A stretch of DNA of 64,000 nucleotides from Abyssibius alkaniclasticus. GTDB taxonomy: Bacteria > Pseudomonadota > Alphaproteobacteria > Rhodobacterales > Rhodobacteraceae. Of the stretch, positions 1 through 11,106 are shown piece by piece. The translations under genes were made by a program, and so were the position numbers. The stretch lies in the NCBI RefSeq assembly GCF_020447305.1, contig NZ_CP095732.1, forward strand, positions 1,768,501-1,832,500, in the 5' to 3' direction. The notes under the pieces are model-generated. The model searched no databases. It had not been told where the DNA came from and worked only from the letters and a program-made list of their open reading frames with translations. Positions within the stretch are counted from its first letter, which is position 1; each line of letters begins with the position of its first letter.

Positions 1-1132
1 AGTCACCGGCTCGGTTGGCAAAACCGGCACAAAAGACATGCTGCGCATGATCTTTGCCGATCAGGGCCAGGTTCATGCCGCCGAAAAGAGCTATAACAAC
101 CATTGGGGTGTGCCGCTGACCCTTGCGCGATTGCCGCGCGAGGCCGCTTTTGCCGTGATCGAGCTTGGCATGAACCACCCCGGAGAGATTGCCCCGCTCG
201 CCCGGCTTGCCCGCCCGCATGTGGCGCTGATCACCACGGTTGCCGCCGTCCATGCTGGCGCATTTGCATCCGTCGCGGAGATTGCCGATGAGAAGGCCGC
301 AATTTTCGAGGGGCTCGTGCCCGGCGGCATTGCCGTTCTGCCCGCCGATAACGCGCATTTCGAGCGGCTTTTTGCGGTTGCGCAGCGCCATGCGGGTAAC
401 ATTGTAACTTTTGGCAGGGCAGATGCAGCAACCTTCCAGCAAATAGAGGCCCGCCCCGGCCCGACGGCGACGGTTATCAATGCGCGCGGGCCCGAGGGGC
501 CGTTTCTGTTCAAACTTGGCGCGCCGGGGCTGCATCTGGCGATGAATGCGCTTGGCGCGCTGACCGCCGCGCAGGCCGCCGGGGCCGATCTTGCGCGCGC
601 CGCCCTCAGCCTTGCCGCCTGGCGCGCCCCCGCGGGGCGCGGCGCGCGGCTTGGCATTGCCCTTGGCCCCAGCGGAATGGACGGGCGGATAACCCTGATT
701 GACGAAAGCTATAATGCCAATCCGGCAAGCATGGGCGCGGCGCTGGATCTGCTGACCCTGTGCCCCGTTGAAGATGGCATCGGCCGTGTCGCCGCCGGGC
801 GGCGCATTGCCATTCTGGGCGATATGCTGGAGCTGGGCGATGCAGAACTGGCGCTTCACGCCGCGCTGGCCAGCCATGCGGCGCTGGACCGTATCAGCAT
901 CATCCACTGTGTCGGTTCGCGCATGAAGGCGCTGCACGAGGCACTTCCGGGCAATAAACGCGGCCAATGGTTTGAAACCTCTCAGGCCTGTGCGGCAATG
1001 GCTGCAAAGCTTCTGGATGCTGGCGATGTCGTCATGGTCAAAGGCTCGCTTGGCGCGGCCATGCGCCATGTGGTTGACGCGATCAAGAATTTGGGCGAAA
1101 GCAGCCCGCTGGAGCAAAGCGAAGGGGCGTAA
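1..1132 (+). CDS. murF: MurF, UDP-MurNAc-tripeptide--D-Ala-D-Ala ligase (5' end outside window)
   Basis: Last cytoplasmic step of the peptidoglycan precursor peptide: adds D-Ala-D-Ala to UDP-MurNAc-tripeptide using ATP. The reading frame is open from base 2, where the first residues already form the Mur-ligase P-loop (TGSVGKTGTK). The ATG at 38 is therefore internal and roughly 100 N-terminal residues lie upstream of the window. The family motif DESYNANPASM is visible near base 700, and the C-terminal substrate domain follows. 376 codons are present, against a usual total of about 460-480. The stop codon directly abuts the mraY ATG, as expected inside a dcw operon. Confidence 0.96.
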   Translation, partial: VTGSVGKTGTKDMLRMIFADQGQVHAAEKSYNNHWGVPLTLARLPREAAFAVIELGMNHPGEIAPLARLARPHVALITTVAAVHAGAFASVAEIADEKAAIFEGLVPGGIAVLPADNAHFERLFAVAQRHAGNIVTFGRADAATFQQIEARPGPTATVINARGPEGPFLFKLGAPGLHLAMNALGALTAAQAAGADLARAALSLAAWRAPAGRGARLGIALGPSGMDGRITLIDESYNANPASMGAALDLLTLCPVEDGIGRVAAGRRIAILGDMLELGDAELALHAALASHAALDRISIIHCVGSRMKALHEALPGNKRGQWFETSQACAAMAAKLLDAGDVVMVKGSLGAAMRHVVDAIKNLGESSPLEQSEGA

Positions 1133-2218
1133 ATGCTGTATTGGCTCAAAGACCTGTCGAATATCGGGGATCTATTCAATCTCTTCACCTATATCTCGTT
1201 TCGTGCGGGGGGCGCATTTCTGACCGCGCTGATCATCAGCTTCACCTTTGGTCAGCCAATGATCAACTGGTTGAAAAAGAAGCAGAAAACCGGCCAGCCA
1301 ATACGCGATGACGGGCCGGAAAGCCATATATTGCAAAAGGCGGGCACACCCACGATGGGGGGCGCGCTGATCCTGCTGTCCTTGCTGGTGTCCACGCTGT
1401 TATGGGCGCGGCCCGACAATGGCTATATCTGGCTGGTTCTCTTTGTCACTGCCGGCTTTGGCCTTATCGGCTTTGCCGATGACTATGCCAAGGTGACGCG
1501 GCAAAACACAAAAGGTGTGTCTGGCAGGCTGCGCATGGGCATCGGTGCGATTGTGGCGATCATTGCCAGCATCTGGGCCATGTATTTGCAGCCGCCCGAA
1601 CTGTCGGGCTATCTTGCGTTCCCGATTTTCAAGAACGCATTGTTGTATCTGGGATATTTCTTTGTGCCCTTCGCGATGATCGTGATTTTGGGCGCGGCAA
1701 ATGCCGTGAACATGACCGACGGGCTGGACGGGCTGGCCATTATGCCGGTGATGATCGCAGGCGGCTCGCTTGGCGTTATCGCCTATGTGGTTGGCCGCAC
1801 GGATTTTACCGAATATCTGGAGGTGCATTACGTGTCCGGCACCTCGGAGATAGCCATTTTCGCAGCGGCGCTTATCGGCGCGGGGCTTGGCTTTCTGTGG
1901 TATAATGCACCGCCCGCGGCCGTGTTCATGGGCGATACCGGCAGCCTTGCCCTTGGCGGCGCGCTCGGCGCGATTGCCGTGGCCACCAAGCACGAAATCG
2001 TGCTGGCGGTTATCGGCGGGCTGTTCGTGGTTGAAGCGATGTCGGTGATCATACAGGTGTTCTACTTCAAGCGCACCGGCAAACGCGTGTTCCTGATGGC
2101 CCCGATTCACCACCATTTCGAGAAAAAGGGCTGGGGCGAGGCGCAGATCGTCATCCGCTTCTGGATCATCTCTGTTATTCTGGCGCTGATCGGGCTGGCA
2201 ACGCTGAAGCTGCGTTGA
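1133..2218 (+). CDS. mraY: MraY, phospho-MurNAc-pentapeptide translocase
   Basis: Integral membrane enzyme that transfers phospho-MurNAc-pentapeptide to undecaprenyl phosphate, making lipid I. 361 aa, the usual family length, with about ten hydrophobic segments. Catalytic and signature motifs are present: FADDYAK (metal-binding Asp pair), [24 protein letters not shown], and the His-rich [11 protein letters not shown] near the C-terminus. The start ATG follows the murF stop with no gap. The gene ends just before a palindromic repeat that separates it from murD. Confidence 0.98.
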   Translation: MLYWLKDLSNIGDLFNLFTYISFRAGGAFLTALIISFTFGQPMINWLKKKQKTGQPIRDDGPESHILQKAGTPTMGGALILLSLLVSTLLWARPDNGYIWLVLFVTAGFGLIGFADDYAKVTRQNTKGVSGRLRMGIGAIVAIIASIWAMYLQPPELSGYLAFPIFKNALLYLGYFFVPFAMIVILGAANAVNMTDGLDGLAIMPVMIAGGSLGVIAYVVGRTDFTEYLEVHYVSGTSEIAIFAAALIGAGLGFLWYNAPPAAVFMGDTGSLALGGALGAIAVATKHEIVLAVIGGLFVVEAMSVIIQVFYFKRTGKRVFLMAPIHHHFEKKGWGEAQIVIRFWIISVILALIGLATLKLR

Positions 2219-2243
2219 GGCGCAAGGCCAATCCAGACGACTG

Positions 2244-2314
2244 CGCCGCCCCGGACCTGATCCGGGGCCTCCTGATTGCAAGCGCAGAGGCCCCGGATCA
2301 GGTCCGGGGCGGCG
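2244..2314. repeat. REP-like nested palindromic element between mraY and murD
   Basis: Two 27-bp arms (2244-2270 and 2288-2314) are perfect reverse complements around a 17-nt loop. Each arm contains a smaller palindrome of CCCCGGA ... TCCGGGG around a CCTGA core. This structure, built on a ccccggacctgatccgggg unit, resembles short interspersed palindromes common in Rhodobacterales intergenic regions (family assignment from memory). It accounts for about a third of the 201-bp gap in an otherwise packed operon. It may stabilise or attenuate mRNA, but no T-run follows, so it is not a classical terminator. Confidence 0.8.
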
Positions 2315-2419
2315 TGGTGCGCGTGGGTCGCGGCAGAATGCGCGCACGACCGCACCCTGTGCCTTGCCAGCTTGCCACGTTCCGCGCTAGGTGGTGATGT
2401 CATCAAAAAGGCTACAGCT

Positions 2420-3820
2420 ATGATCCCCGTTGTCGCATATGCCAACCGCAAGGTCGCCGTGCTTGGGCTGGCGCGTTCGGGCCTTGCCGCAGCGCGCGCA
2501 CTGGTTGCGGGTGGGGCCGAGGTGCTGGCCTGGGATGATGGCGAGGCGGCGCGCGGCACGGCGGATGCGGCTGGCATTCCGCTGGCCGATCTGCGCCGTG
2601 CCGACTGGTCCGAGATTGCGGCGCTGATTGTCAGCCCCGGCATTGCGCATCTCTACCCGGCACCGCACCCGATCATTGCCACCGCAATGGCTGCCGGTGT
2701 GCCGGTCGACAATGATATCGGCCTGTTTTTCGCCTCGTTCGGGGGGGCGGACTGGGCGAAGCTGGAATCTGTGCCGCGCGTGGTGGCTGTGACCGGCTCC
2801 AACGGCAAATCGACCGTGACGGCGCTGATCCACCATATACTGGAGCGCAATAACCTTCCCTGCCAGATGGGTGGCAATATCGGGCGCGCTGTATTCGACC
2901 TTGAACCGGCGCATGATGGCGAGGTGATCGTGCTGGAACTTTCGAGCTACCAGACCGAGCTTGCCCGCGCGTTGACACCGGACATTGCCGTGTTCACCAA
3001 CCTCACCCCCGATCATCTGGACAGGCATGGCGGGCAGGGGGGGTATTTTGCCGCCAAGCGCCGCCTGTTTGCCGAAGGCGGGCCGGACCGTGCCATTGTG
3101 GGTGTCGACGAGGCCGAAGGCCGGATGCTTGCCAACCAGATTGCCCTTGCGCCCGAGGATGACCGGCTGATCCGCGTATCATCGAGCGGCAAGCTTGGCG
3201 GGCCGGGCTGGTATGTGCTGGCCCGCAAGGGGTTCTTGGCCGAATGGCGCAGAAACAAACAGATGGCCAGCATTGATTTGCGCGGCTTTGCAGGGCTGCC
3301 CGGCGCGCATAACCACCAGAACGCCGCCGCCGCCTATGCCGCCTGCCGCGCGCTTGGCCTTGGCCCGCGCCAGATAGAGCCGGCCTTGGCAAGCTTTGCC
3401 GCATTGCCGCATCGTTGCCAGTTGCTGGGCGAAGTGGAGGGCGTGCGCATCATCAATGATTCAAAGGCCACCAACGCCGACAGCACCGCCTATGCGCTGG
3501 CCGCGTTCAAGAATATCCGCTGGATTGCGGGCGGGCAGGCGAAAGCGGGGGGGATAACATCGCTTGCGCCGTATTTTGGCAATGTCACCAAGGCTTACCT
3601 GATCGGCGATGCGCAGGCCGAATTTGCCGCAACGCTTGGCGATCATCCGCATGAGTGTTGCGAAACGCTGGCCAATGCCGTGGCCAAAGCCCTGGCCGAG
3701 GCGGCACCGGGCGATGTGCTTTTGCTTTCACCCGCATGTGCCAGTTTCGACCAGTTTTCCAGCTTTGAAGACCGCGGTGCGCAGTTTGCCGCACTTTGTG
3801 GGCTTGCGCTGACATCGTAA
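2420..3820 (+). CDS. murD: MurD, UDP-MurNAc-L-Ala--D-Glu ligase
   Basis: Adds D-glutamate to UDP-MurNAc-L-Ala. 466 aa from the ATG at 2420, matching the family length; the protein begins [21 protein letters not shown], a Rossmann-type N-terminus typical of MurD. The frame stays open upstream to 2276, but that stretch lies across the REP-like palindrome and resembles nothing. P-loop [16 protein letters not shown] lies near residue 125. The central [11 protein letters not shown] and C-terminal [10 protein letters not shown] motifs match the family. No strong Shine-Dalgarno is seen (AAAAAGG about 10 nt upstream). Confidence 0.97.
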   Translation: MIPVVAYANRKVAVLGLARSGLAAARALVAGGAEVLAWDDGEAARGTADAAGIPLADLRRADWSEIAALIVSPGIAHLYPAPHPIIATAMAAGVPVDNDIGLFFASFGGADWAKLESVPRVVAVTGSNGKSTVTALIHHILERNNLPCQMGGNIGRAVFDLEPAHDGEVIVLELSSYQTELARALTPDIAVFTNLTPDHLDRHGGQGGYFAAKRRLFAEGGPDRAIVGVDEAEGRMLANQIALAPEDDRLIRVSSSGKLGGPGWYVLARKGFLAEWRRNKQMASIDLRGFAGLPGAHNHQNAAAAYAACRALGLGPRQIEPALASFAALPHRCQLLGEVEGVRIINDSKATNADSTAYALAAFKNIRWIAGGQAKAGGITSLAPYFGNVTKAYLIGDAQAEFAATLGDHPHECCETLANAVAKALAEAAPGDVLLLSPACASFDQFSSFEDRGAQFAALCGLALTS

Positions 3821-3907
3821 CACTGGCCAGTGCGGTTTTTTCGCGCTAGACTCCGCTCTACGAATGACCGGGCAAACCGGCGGCGTTACATGAGGATGAG
3901 CAGCCCC

Positions 3908-5071
3908 ATGACCGAAATGGTTTTCAATACCGTGGCAACACGGCATGACGAAGCGATTCTATCGCGCTGGTGGCGCACGATGGACCGTTGGACCCTGGGC
4001 TTTGTGCTGGTGCTTTTTGTGATCGGCGTGTTGCTGGGGCTTGCGGCATCGCCCCCCCTGGCCGAACGCAACGGGCTTGAAGCGTTTTACTACGTGAAGC
4101 GGCAGGTTGCCTTTGGCCTGCTCGGGCTGGGCGCGATGGTGGTGATTTCGACATTTTCACCGCAACGGCTGCGCCGCCTTATGGTGCTGGGGTTTGTCGC
4201 GGTCTTTCTGTCGCTCCTGATCCTGCCGTTTGCCGGCACCGATTATGGCAAGGGCGCAACGCGCTGGTTCTCGCTGGGTATCGTTTCCTTGCAGCCCTCC
4301 GAATTTGTGAAGCCCGCCTTCATCGTGCTTTCGGCCTGGCTGATGGCCGGGTCGAGCGATCTGAACGGCCCGCCGGGGCGGATGCTGTCGTTTTTCGTGG
4401 CGATCACTCTGGCGCTGCTGCTGGCCTTGCAGCCCGATTTCGGGCAGGCGGGGCTGATCATGGCCGCCTGGGGGATGATGTATTTCGTCTCTGGTGCGCC
4501 GGTGCGCCTGCTGATCGTGCTTGGTGGCATGGCCGGGGGCGCGGGCTGGACAGCCTATACGTTTTCCGAACATTTCGCCCGCCGCATAGATGGTTTCCTT
4601 GCCTCGGAGCTTGACCCGACCACGCAGCTTGGCTTTGCGACCAACGCCATTCAGGAAGGCGGCCTGCTTGGCGTGGGCGCTGGCGCGGGCAGCGTGAAAT
4701 GGTCACTTCCCGACGCGCATACCGATTTCATCATTGCCGTGGCCGCCGAGGAATATGGCGTGCTGGTCTGCCTGCTGATTGTCGGCCTGTTTGCGGCGAT
4801 CGTCGTGCGCTCTATCCTGCGCCTGCTGCGCGAGCGCGACGCCTTCGTGCGCCTTGCCGGGGTGGGGCTGGCGGCGCTTCTGGCATTTCAGGCGCTGATC
4901 AATCTTGGCGTTGCCGTGCGGCTTTTGCCGGCAAAGGGCATGACATTGCCGTTCATCTCCTATGGCGGTTCATCCGCGCTGGCCACGGGCATCATGATGG
5001 GGTGCCTGCTGGCGCTGACCCGCCGCCGCCCGCAAGATGACCTGGCCGATGTTCTGGGCCGGGGCCGGTAA
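3908..5071 (+). CDS. ftsW: FtsW, septal peptidoglycan polymerase (SEDS family)
   Basis: SEDS-family glycosyltransferase that polymerises lipid II at the septum together with FtsI. 387 aa with about ten membrane segments starting near residue 35. [14 protein letters not shown] and SEFVKP in the first half, then [18 protein letters not shown] near the C-terminus, are FtsW/RodA signatures. The ATG at 3908 is preferred (AGGA 11 nt upstream, N-terminus MTEMVF typical of the order). ATGs at 3890 and 3896 are in frame, so the exact start is uncertain. It ends one base before the murG ATG. Confidence 0.95.
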   Translation: MTEMVFNTVATRHDEAILSRWWRTMDRWTLGFVLVLFVIGVLLGLAASPPLAERNGLEAFYYVKRQVAFGLLGLGAMVVISTFSPQRLRRLMVLGFVAVFLSLLILPFAGTDYGKGATRWFSLGIVSLQPSEFVKPAFIVLSAWLMAGSSDLNGPPGRMLSFFVAITLALLLALQPDFGQAGLIMAAWGMMYFVSGAPVRLLIVLGGMAGGAGWTAYTFSEHFARRIDGFLASELDPTTQLGFATNAIQEGGLLGVGAGAGSVKWSLPDAHTDFIIAVAAEEYGVLVCLLIVGLFAAIVVRSILRLLRERDAFVRLAGVGLAALLAFQALINLGVAVRLLPAKGMTLPFISYGGSSALATGIMMGCLLALTRRRPQDDLADVLGRGR

Positions 5072-5072
5072 T

Positions 5073-6167
5073 ATGGCGCGCCTGGTGGTAATTGCGGCCG
5101 GTGGCACCGGCGGGCATATGTTTCCTGCACAGGCGCTGGCCGAAGAATTGCTGGCGCGCGGCTGGCAGGTGAAACTGTCAACCGATGCGCGCGGTGCGCG
5201 TTATGCAAGCGGCTTTCCCGATGCCGTTGCGCGCGAGGTGGTCAAATCGGCCACGACGGCGCGGGGCGGCCTGCTTGGCAAGGCGCTGGTGGTGCCGCGC
5301 ATTCTGGCAGGCGCCTGGGCTGCGCGGCGCTCGTTCAAGCGCAACCGGCCCGATATTGTCATCGGTTTTGGCGGCTATCCGGCAGTTCCGGCCATGCTGG
5401 CCGCCTGGGCCTTGCGCCTGCCACGCATGATACATGAGCAAAACGGTGTGCTTGGCCGGGTGAACACAGTCTTTGCACCGCGTGTTTCGGCCGTGGCCTG
5501 CGGCACCTGGCCAACCAGCCTGCCCAAGGGCGTGGCGGGGGTGAATATCGGCAACCCCGTGCGCGCCGCCATCAAGGCCAAGGCCGGCGCCGCCTATATT
5601 CCGCCGGGCGACTATCCGATGTCGCTGCTGATGCTGGGGGGCAGTCAGGGTGCGCGCATTCTGTCGCAGATCGTGCCCACCGCGCTGGCCAGCCTGCCCG
5701 AAGACCTGCGCAGCCGTATCCGCATCGCCCATCAGGCCCGCCCCGAGGACGAGGAGGCGGTTGTCGCCGCCTATGCCGCTGCGGGTATCAAGGCCGAGGT
5801 CAAGCCGTTCTTTAGCGACATCCCGACCCGTATGAGCGAGGCACAACTGGTCATTTCGCGCGCCGGTGCCTCGAGCCTTGCCGACCTGTCGGTGATCGGC
5901 CGCCCGGCAATTCTGGTGCCTTTTGCCGCCGCAACGGGCGATCATCAATCCGCCAATGCCGCGCCGTTTGTCGCCGCGGGTGCGGCGATTGTTCTGGCAG
6001 AGACGGCGTTGACAGCCGATACGCTTATGCAGCATATCCGCGATATTCTTGCCGATGAGGGCCGCGCCAAGGCGATGGCGGCGGCGGCATTGGCGCTTGG
6101 CCAGCCCGAGGCCGCAACCCAATTGGCCGATCTGGTAGAATCGACCGCGACCCAGGAGCAGCCATGA
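5073..6167 (+). CDS. murG: MurG, lipid II-forming GlcNAc transferase
   Basis: Transfers GlcNAc from UDP-GlcNAc to lipid I at the inner face of the membrane, making lipid II. 364 aa, GT28 fold. N-terminal [10 protein letters not shown] loop binds the lipid side; the C-terminal donor domain carries [10 protein letters not shown] and a [20 protein letters not shown] stretch. The start at 5073 follows the ftsW stop; an upstream in-frame codon at 5037 lies inside ftsW and is unlikely. Its stop overlaps the murC ATG (ATGA), indicating translational coupling. Confidence 0.97.
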   Translation: MARLVVIAAGGTGGHMFPAQALAEELLARGWQVKLSTDARGARYASGFPDAVAREVVKSATTARGGLLGKALVVPRILAGAWAARRSFKRNRPDIVIGFGGYPAVPAMLAAWALRLPRMIHEQNGVLGRVNTVFAPRVSAVACGTWPTSLPKGVAGVNIGNPVRAAIKAKAGAAYIPPGDYPMSLLMLGGSQGARILSQIVPTALASLPEDLRSRIRIAHQARPEDEEAVVAAYAAAGIKAEVKPFFSDIPTRMSEAQLVISRAGASSLADLSVIGRPAILVPFAAATGDHQSANAAPFVAAGAAIVLAETALTADTLMQHIRDILADEGRAKAMAAAALALGQPEAATQLADLVESTATQEQP

Positions 6168-7561
6168 ACGCCCATACGCGCCTGCCGCAAGATATTGGCC
6201 CCATCCATTTTGTCGGCATTGGCGGCATTGGCATGTCGGGCATTGCCGAGGTGCTTTTGAACCACGGCTACCAGGTTCAGGGCTCGGATCTGCGCGCCAC
6301 GCCGATTACCCAGCGCCTGACAGAAAAGGGCGCCGAAATTTTCATTGGCCAGCGTGCCGAAAATCTGGCCGGTGCTGCGGTTGTGGTCATTTCATCGGCC
6401 ATCAAACGCGGCAACCCAGAGCTGGATACCGCCCGCGCCCAGGGCATTCCCGTTGTGCGCCGCGCCGAAATGCTGGCCGAGCTGATGCGCCTGAAATCCA
6501 ATGTTGCCGTTGCGGGCACGCATGGCAAAACCACAACCACATCGCTTGTGGCAGCGCTTTTGGTCGGCGGCGGGCTCGACCCGACGGTCATCAATGGTGG
6601 CATCATCCATGCCTATGGCTCCAATGCGCGCATGGGCACGGGCGATTGGATGGTGGTAGAGGCGGATGAGAGCGACGGCACCTTCAACCGCCTGCCTGCC
6701 ACCATTGCGATCGTCACGAATATCGACCCAGAACACCTCGACCATTACGGCAGCTTTGATGCGATCCGCGAGGCGTTCCATACCTTTGTGTCGAACATCC
6801 CCTTTTATGGTGCCGCGATCTGCTGCATCGACCATGCCGAGGTGCAGGCGCTTGTGGGCCGCATCACCGACCGCCGTGTCATCACCTATGGCCGGAACCC
6901 GCAGGCCGATGTGCGCATCGAAAACCTGCATTACATTGCCGGGCAGGCGCATTTTGATGTGGGCTTTACCGACGAGGGCCGCCGCCTTGAAGGGCTGGTG
7001 TTGCCGATGCCGGGCGACCATAACGTGCTGAACGCCGCCGCCGCCATTGCCGCCGCGCGCCAGCTTGGCGTTACGGATGATGAAATTCGCAGCGCCCTTA
7101 GGGCGTTTGGCGGGGTGAACCGCCGCTTCACCCGTGTGGGCGAATGGAACGGTGTGGCGATCATCGATGATTACGGCCATCACCCTGTTGAAATTGCCGC
7201 CGTGCTGCGCGCCGCGCGCCAGGCTTGCGAGGGGCGGGTCATCGCCATACACCAACCCCACCGCTATTCGCGCCTGCATGATTTGTTCGACGATTTCTGC
7301 AATGCGTTCAACGAGGCCGATACCGTGGTCATTGCCGATGTCTATGCCGCGGGCGAAGACCCGATCGACGGCGCCGACCGCGACGGGCTTGTCGCCGGCT
7401 TGCGCCGCCACGGACACCGCGATGCGCGCGCCGTGGAAACAGAGGCCGACCTGCCCGCGCTGGTGCGCGACAGCACGAAACCGGGCGATATGGTGGTGTT
7501 TCTGGGGGCGGGGAGCATTACCGCATGGGCGCATAACCTGCCCGCTGCACTGGAAAAATGA
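6164..7561 (+). CDS. murC: MurC, UDP-MurNAc--L-Ala ligase
   Basis: First Mur ligase, attaching L-alanine to UDP-MurNAc with ATP. 465 aa. Motifs in order: N-terminal [17 protein letters not shown] nucleotide-binding loop (residues 11-27), P-loop [11 protein letters not shown] near residue 117, [10 protein letters not shown], and [11 protein letters not shown] with the His pair typical of MurC. Overlaps murG by 4 nt and the next gene by 4 nt, so it sits mid-operon. Confidence 0.98.
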   Translation: MNAHTRLPQDIGPIHFVGIGGIGMSGIAEVLLNHGYQVQGSDLRATPITQRLTEKGAEIFIGQRAENLAGAAVVVISSAIKRGNPELDTARAQGIPVVRRAEMLAELMRLKSNVAVAGTHGKTTTTSLVAALLVGGGLDPTVINGGIIHAYGSNARMGTGDWMVVEADESDGTFNRLPATIAIVTNIDPEHLDHYGSFDAIREAFHTFVSNIPFYGAAICCIDHAEVQALVGRITDRRVITYGRNPQADVRIENLHYIAGQAHFDVGFTDEGRRLEGLVLPMPGDHNVLNAAAAIAAARQLGVTDDEIRSALRAFGGVNRRFTRVGEWNGVAIIDDYGHHPVEIAAVLRAARQACEGRVIAIHQPHRYSRLHDLFDDFCNAFNEADTVVIADVYAAGEDPIDGADRDGLVAGLRRHGHRDARAVETEADLPALVRDSTKPGDMVVFLGAGSITAWAHNLPAALEK

Positions 7562-7812
7562 GCTGGGCGGGATATGCCGCGCTGGCTTGGTCGATCTCGG
7601 CCAATGTGCTGGCCGTGCTGCCCCATAGCTGGAACCGACCGGGCGCCTATACCCTCATCGCCTGCATTCTGCCCATTTCCATTGGCCTTGCCTATGCCCA
7701 TCACTGGGGCTGGGCGCTGGGGTTTTTTATGCTGACGCTGTTTCAGTTGCGGCTATTGCTGCGGCATTGGTGGCGCAAATGGCGCGCAACGCGCCGCAGC
7801 GCACAAAACTGA
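7558..7812 (+). CDS. DUF2484 family small membrane protein
   Basis: 84 aa, three predicted hydrophobic segments (roughly residues 5-22, 30-47, 50-68) and an Arg/Lys-rich cytoplasmic tail. Length, [12 protein letters not shown] start and position after murC match DUF2484, a family seen in the dcw cluster of Rhodobacterales. Function unknown. Its ATG overlaps the murC stop by 4 nt, so it is translationally coupled to murC, and its stop runs into a hairpin. The location suggests a role linked to peptidoglycan synthesis, but that is inference. Confidence 0.8.
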   Translation: MSWAGYAALAWSISANVLAVLPHSWNRPGAYTLIACILPISIGLAYAHHWGWALGFFMLTLFQLRLLLRHWWRKWRATRRSAQN

Positions 7813-7838
7813 AGGGCCGGGTGCTTCCCCCGGCCCTT
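7812..7838 (+). terminator. Hairpin after the DUF2484 gene
   Basis: A 10-bp perfect stem (7812-7821 with 7829-7838, AAGGGCCGGG type) around a 7-nt loop begins at the stop codon. Only TTT follows, so it is a weak or partial terminator. It may lower readthrough into the murB segment. The next 200 bases (7839-8046) contain no convincing gene. Confidence 0.5.
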
Positions 7839-8046
7839 TGGCGAGTTCAAATTGCCGATCAGTCGACTGCGGATGAGGCCATTTTAGGGCGCAATGTATC
7901 TGTGCCGCTGGTTCCTGATATGGGGTGGTTTCATGACGGTTGCGCTGGATGGGGCGCAGTGGAGCGGGTAAACTTGCACACCCACTTTCCCTTGCGCATC
8001 AAATCGGGTTAAACCTGCTGCAAACACAACCGATCTGCGGATATTG

Positions 8047-8355
8047 ATGACGACCTACGCCCCATTCCTTGCCCTTGGCTGGCTTCTGGCGCTCAATCTC
8101 ACCTCGATGATTGCCGGGCCCTATTTCAACCGGGTGCTGTTTTACATCTTCTTTCTGTCACTTGGCCCTGTCGGCTATGTGCTGGGGCAGGCCTATGGCG
8201 GTTTGGTGCTGGCGATATTTTATTTCATCGTTGCCTGGCAGTTGCGCAATGTGCTGCGCTATATGGGCCGCATGATTGGCCGCGCGCTTGGCATGGATTT
8301 TCCGCCCGAACTGGATGACGCGGAAGCCCGCGCCCGCTGGCAGCGCCACAGATGA
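8047..8355 (+). CDS. Small membrane protein of unknown function upstream of murB
   Basis: 102 aa with three hydrophobic stretches (about residues 5-22, 27-45, 48-68), then a basic amphipathic region and a charged C-terminus ending ARARWQRHR. The ATG at 8047 is chosen; a TTG codon directly precedes it. Not recognised beyond general similarity in size and place to small dcw-linked membrane proteins of the order. Its stop overlaps the murB ATG (ATGA), so it is co-translated with murB. Confidence 0.8.
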   Translation: MTTYAPFLALGWLLALNLTSMIAGPYFNRVLFYIFFLSLGPVGYVLGQAYGGLVLAIFYFIVAWQLRNVLRYMGRMIGRALGMDFPPELDDAEARARWQRHR

Positions 8356-9281
8356 TTGAAAACCTGCCCCAAACGCGTGGTCGCCTGCTGGCCAACCGCC
8401 CGCTGGCCGATCTGAGCTGGCTGCGCGTGGGCGGGCCGGCCGAGGTGCTGTTCACCCCCGCAGACGAGGATGATCTGGCGCAGTTTCTGGCCGCCTTGTC
8501 TGGCGAAATTCCGGTCTTTGCCATTGGTGTCTGCTCGAACCTGATCATCCGGTCGGGCGGTATCAAAGGCGTGGTCATCCGGCTTGCGCGCGGTTTCAAC
8601 GGGGTCGAGATTTTGCCCGATGGCCGCATTCGCGCGGGCGCTGCCGCGCTTGATGCGATGGTCGCCAAACGCGCCGCCGAGGCGGGGTATGACCTTGCCT
8701 TTCTGCGCACGATCCCCGGCACAATCGGCGGGGCGGTGGCCATGAATGCGGGCTGTTATGGCAGCTATATGGCCGATATCTGCGAAAGCATCCGCGTGGT
8801 GCTGCGCACTGGCGAGCGGTGCGACATTCCAGCGGCGCGGCTCGATTTCGGCTATCGCCATGCCGACCTGCCCGAAGGGGCGGTGGTTGTGTCGGCCCTG
8901 CTTCGCGCACCCAAAGGCGCGCCCGCCGCCATTGTGGCAAAAATGGAGGCCGCATTGGAAAGCCGCGCCGCCACCCAGCCGGTTGAAGACCGCTCCTGCG
9001 GGTCGACTTTCCGCAACCCTGCCGGGTTTTCCTCTACCGGGCAGGCCGATGATGTGCATGATTTGAAGGCATGGAAGCTGATTGACGATGCCGGTTTGCG
9101 CGGATTTACGCTTGGCGGCGCACAAATGTCGCCCAAACACCCGAATTTCCTGATAAACGCAAATAGCGCCACCCCCGAAGATTTGGAAAATTTGGGCGAA
9201 TTGGTGCGAAAAAAGGTTTTCGATTCAAGCGGTATCACGTTACAGTGGGAAATAAGGCGCGTCGGAGAACGCGTTTTATAA
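8352..9281 (+). CDS. murB: MurB, UDP-N-acetylenolpyruvoylglucosamine reductase
   Basis: FAD- and NADPH-dependent reductase that makes UDP-MurNAc. 309 aa. The FAD-binding half shows [19 protein letters not shown] and [18 protein letters not shown]. The catalytic region includes [10 protein letters not shown], with the serine proton donor of the family, and [14 protein letters not shown] near the C-terminus. Coupled to the preceding small membrane gene by a 4-nt overlap; ddl follows after 47 bases. Confidence 0.97.
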   Translation: MIENLPQTRGRLLANRPLADLSWLRVGGPAEVLFTPADEDDLAQFLAALSGEIPVFAIGVCSNLIIRSGGIKGVVIRLARGFNGVEILPDGRIRAGAAALDAMVAKRAAEAGYDLAFLRTIPGTIGGAVAMNAGCYGSYMADICESIRVVLRTGERCDIPAARLDFGYRHADLPEGAVVVSALLRAPKGAPAAIVAKMEAALESRAATQPVEDRSCGSTFRNPAGFSSTGQADDVHDLKAWKLIDDAGLRGFTLGGAQMSPKHPNFLINANSATPEDLENLGELVRKKVFDSSGITLQWEIRRVGERVL

Positions 9282-9328
9282 AACGAACACCCCAATAAGC
9301 CGCAAAGGCATGGGGGCTAGAGGCGGTG

Positions 9329-10243
9329 ATGTCGAGCAGGACAGCAAACCGCATCGCAGTGCTAATGGGTGGCTTTTCGGCTGAACGCGCCGTTTCGCTG
9401 TCATCCGGCAAGGAATGTGCCGCCGCACTGCGGGGCGAAGGGTATGAGGTCGTCGAGATTGACGCTGGCAATGATTTGCCCGCGCAATTGGCCCATGCCA
9501 AACCCGATGTCGCCTTTAACGCGCTGCATGGCCGTTGGGGCGAAGATGGCTGCGTGCAGGGCCTGCTGGAATGGCTGCGCATTCCTTACACGCATTCCGG
9601 CGTTCTGGCCTCGGCGCTGGCAATGGACAAGGCGCGCAGCAAGGCGGTGTATCGCCGGGTGGGCCTGCCGGTGGCCGAAAGCCTGCTGGTGCCCGCTGCC
9701 GCGGTGCAGGCGGGCCATCCGATGAAGCCGCCTTATGTGGTGAAACCCTATAACGAAGGCTCGTCGGTTGGCGTTTACATTGTGCATGAAAGCGCCAATG
9801 GCCCGGCGCAGCTTTCCGGCGACATGCCCGAAACCCTGATGGTTGAAGCCTTTGTGCCCGGGCGCGAGATGACCGCCTCGGTTTTGGGCGACCGCCCGCT
9901 TGGTGTGACCGATATCATTGCCGATGGCTGGTATGACTACCATGCGAAATACAGCGTCGGCGGCTCGCGCCATGTGATGCCTGCCGATATTCCTGCCGAT
10001 GTTTATGCCGCCTGCGAAGATTACGCATTGCGCGCGCATGAGGCACTGGGCTGCCGCGGGCTGAGCCGGACCGATTTTCGTTGGGATGAAAGCCGCGGGC
10101 GCAACGGGCTGTTCCTGCTGGAAACCAACACCCAACCCGGCATGACGCCAACTTCGCTTGCACCCGAACAGGCTGCATTTCATGGCATGTCCTTCGGTGC
10201 GCTCTGCCGTTGGCTGGTGGAGGATGCCTCATGTTTGCGCTAG
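9329..10243 (+). CDS. ddl: D-alanine--D-alanine ligase
   Basis: ATP-grasp ligase joining two D-alanines for MurF. 304 aa from the ATG at 9329 (a GTG lies immediately upstream; AGAGG sits 5 nt before the ATG). N-terminal [32 protein letters not shown]-grasp [14 protein letters not shown], and C-terminal [20 protein letters not shown] are the family motifs. The 3' end overlaps ftsQ by 13 nt. Confidence 0.97.
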   Translation: MSSRTANRIAVLMGGFSAERAVSLSSGKECAAALRGEGYEVVEIDAGNDLPAQLAHAKPDVAFNALHGRWGEDGCVQGLLEWLRIPYTHSGVLASALAMDKARSKAVYRRVGLPVAESLLVPAAAVQAGHPMKPPYVVKPYNEGSSVGVYIVHESANGPAQLSGDMPETLMVEAFVPGREMTASVLGDRPLGVTDIIADGWYDYHAKYSVGGSRHVMPADIPADVYAACEDYALRAHEALGCRGLSRTDFRWDESRGRNGLFLLETNTQPGMTPTSLAPEQAAFHGMSFGALCRWLVEDASCLR

Positions 10244-11106
10244 TTCCCACGCGCCACGACCCGGCGCCATCACGCATCCGCTACCGCTTGCAGCGGCTTT
10301 GGCTGACCCAGCGCTTTCGCTGGTTCCTGCGCCGCGGCCTGCCGATTGGCATTCTGGTTGCGGTGGTTGCCGGTGTCATAAACGACGGGCGCGTGCAGGC
10401 CTGGATTGGTGCGCAAACCGCCGCCCTGCGCGATACGGTTGCCGAACGGCCCGAAATGCAGATCGCCTCTATGACCATTTCCAATGCCAGCCCTGATCTG
10501 ACCGCGCAGATCGCCGCGATACTTGAGATGGATCTGCCGATTTCGGCGCTCGATCTCGACCTTGCCGGGCTGCGCGCCCAGGTTGAAAGCCTGGATGCCG
10601 TCAAATCGGCTACATTGCGGCTTGGTGCGCAGAACAGCTTGCAGATAGAGGTGGTCGAGCGCCGCCCCGTCATTTTGTGGCGCAAGGGCGACGTGCTGGA
10701 AATGCTCGATGAAACCGGCGCGCGCGTGGCCTTTGTGCCGGCGCGCGGTGCCCAGCCCGACCTGCCCGTCGTGGCGGGCGAGGCGGCGGATGCGGCGGTT
10801 GAAGATGCGCTGCGTCTTTTGCGCGTCGCAGCACCTTTGGGTGCGCGGATGCGTGGCCTTGTGCGGGTGGGTGCGCGGCGCTGGAACGTGGTGCTGGACC
10901 GCGACCAGACCATCATGCTGCCTGAATCCGGCGCAGCCGATGCCTTGCGCCAGGTCATCGCGCTTCAGGCCAGCGAGGCGCTGCTGGACCGCGACATTTC
11001 TGTAGTTGATATGCGTAATGCCGACCGCCCCATACTGCGGCTAAACCCTGACGCGCTGCAATCCTTGCGGGATGCGCGCGCCACAGCACGGGATGATGCG
11101 ATATGA
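10231..11106 (+). CDS. ftsQ: FtsQ, division protein with POTRA domain
   Basis: Bitopic inner-membrane protein that links FtsBL and other divisome parts. 291 aa: short basic cytoplasmic tail, one membrane segment (about residues 37-55), a POTRA domain (about 80-150, including the [10 protein letters not shown] area) and a C-terminal beta domain. The ATG at 10231 is chosen because GGAGG lies 7 nt upstream; an earlier TTG at 10210 is less likely. Overlaps ddl by 13 nt and ftsA by 4 nt. Confidence 0.93.
   Translation: MFALVPTRHDPAPSRIRYRLQRLWLTQRFRWFLRRGLPIGILVAVVAGVINDGRVQAWIGAQTAALRDTVAERPEMQIASMTISNASPDLTAQIAAILEMDLPISALDLDLAGLRAQVESLDAVKSATLRLGAQNSLQIEVVERRPVILWRKGDVLEMLDETGARVAFVPARGAQPDLPVVAGEAADAAVEDALRLLRVAAPLGARMRGLVRVGARRWNVVLDRDQTIMLPESGAADALRQVIALQASEALLDRDISVVDMRNADRPILRLNPDALQSLRDARATARDDAI

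Noticed and set aside
3821-3841. CACTGGCCAGTG followed by six T after murD
   Set aside because: The palindrome allows only a 4-bp stem, too weak for a terminator, and ftsW continues the operon.
7767-8012. 81-codon frame between the DUF2484 gene and the small membrane gene
   Set aside because: Overlaps DUF2484 out of frame and spans its terminator hairpin; no recognisable protein pattern.
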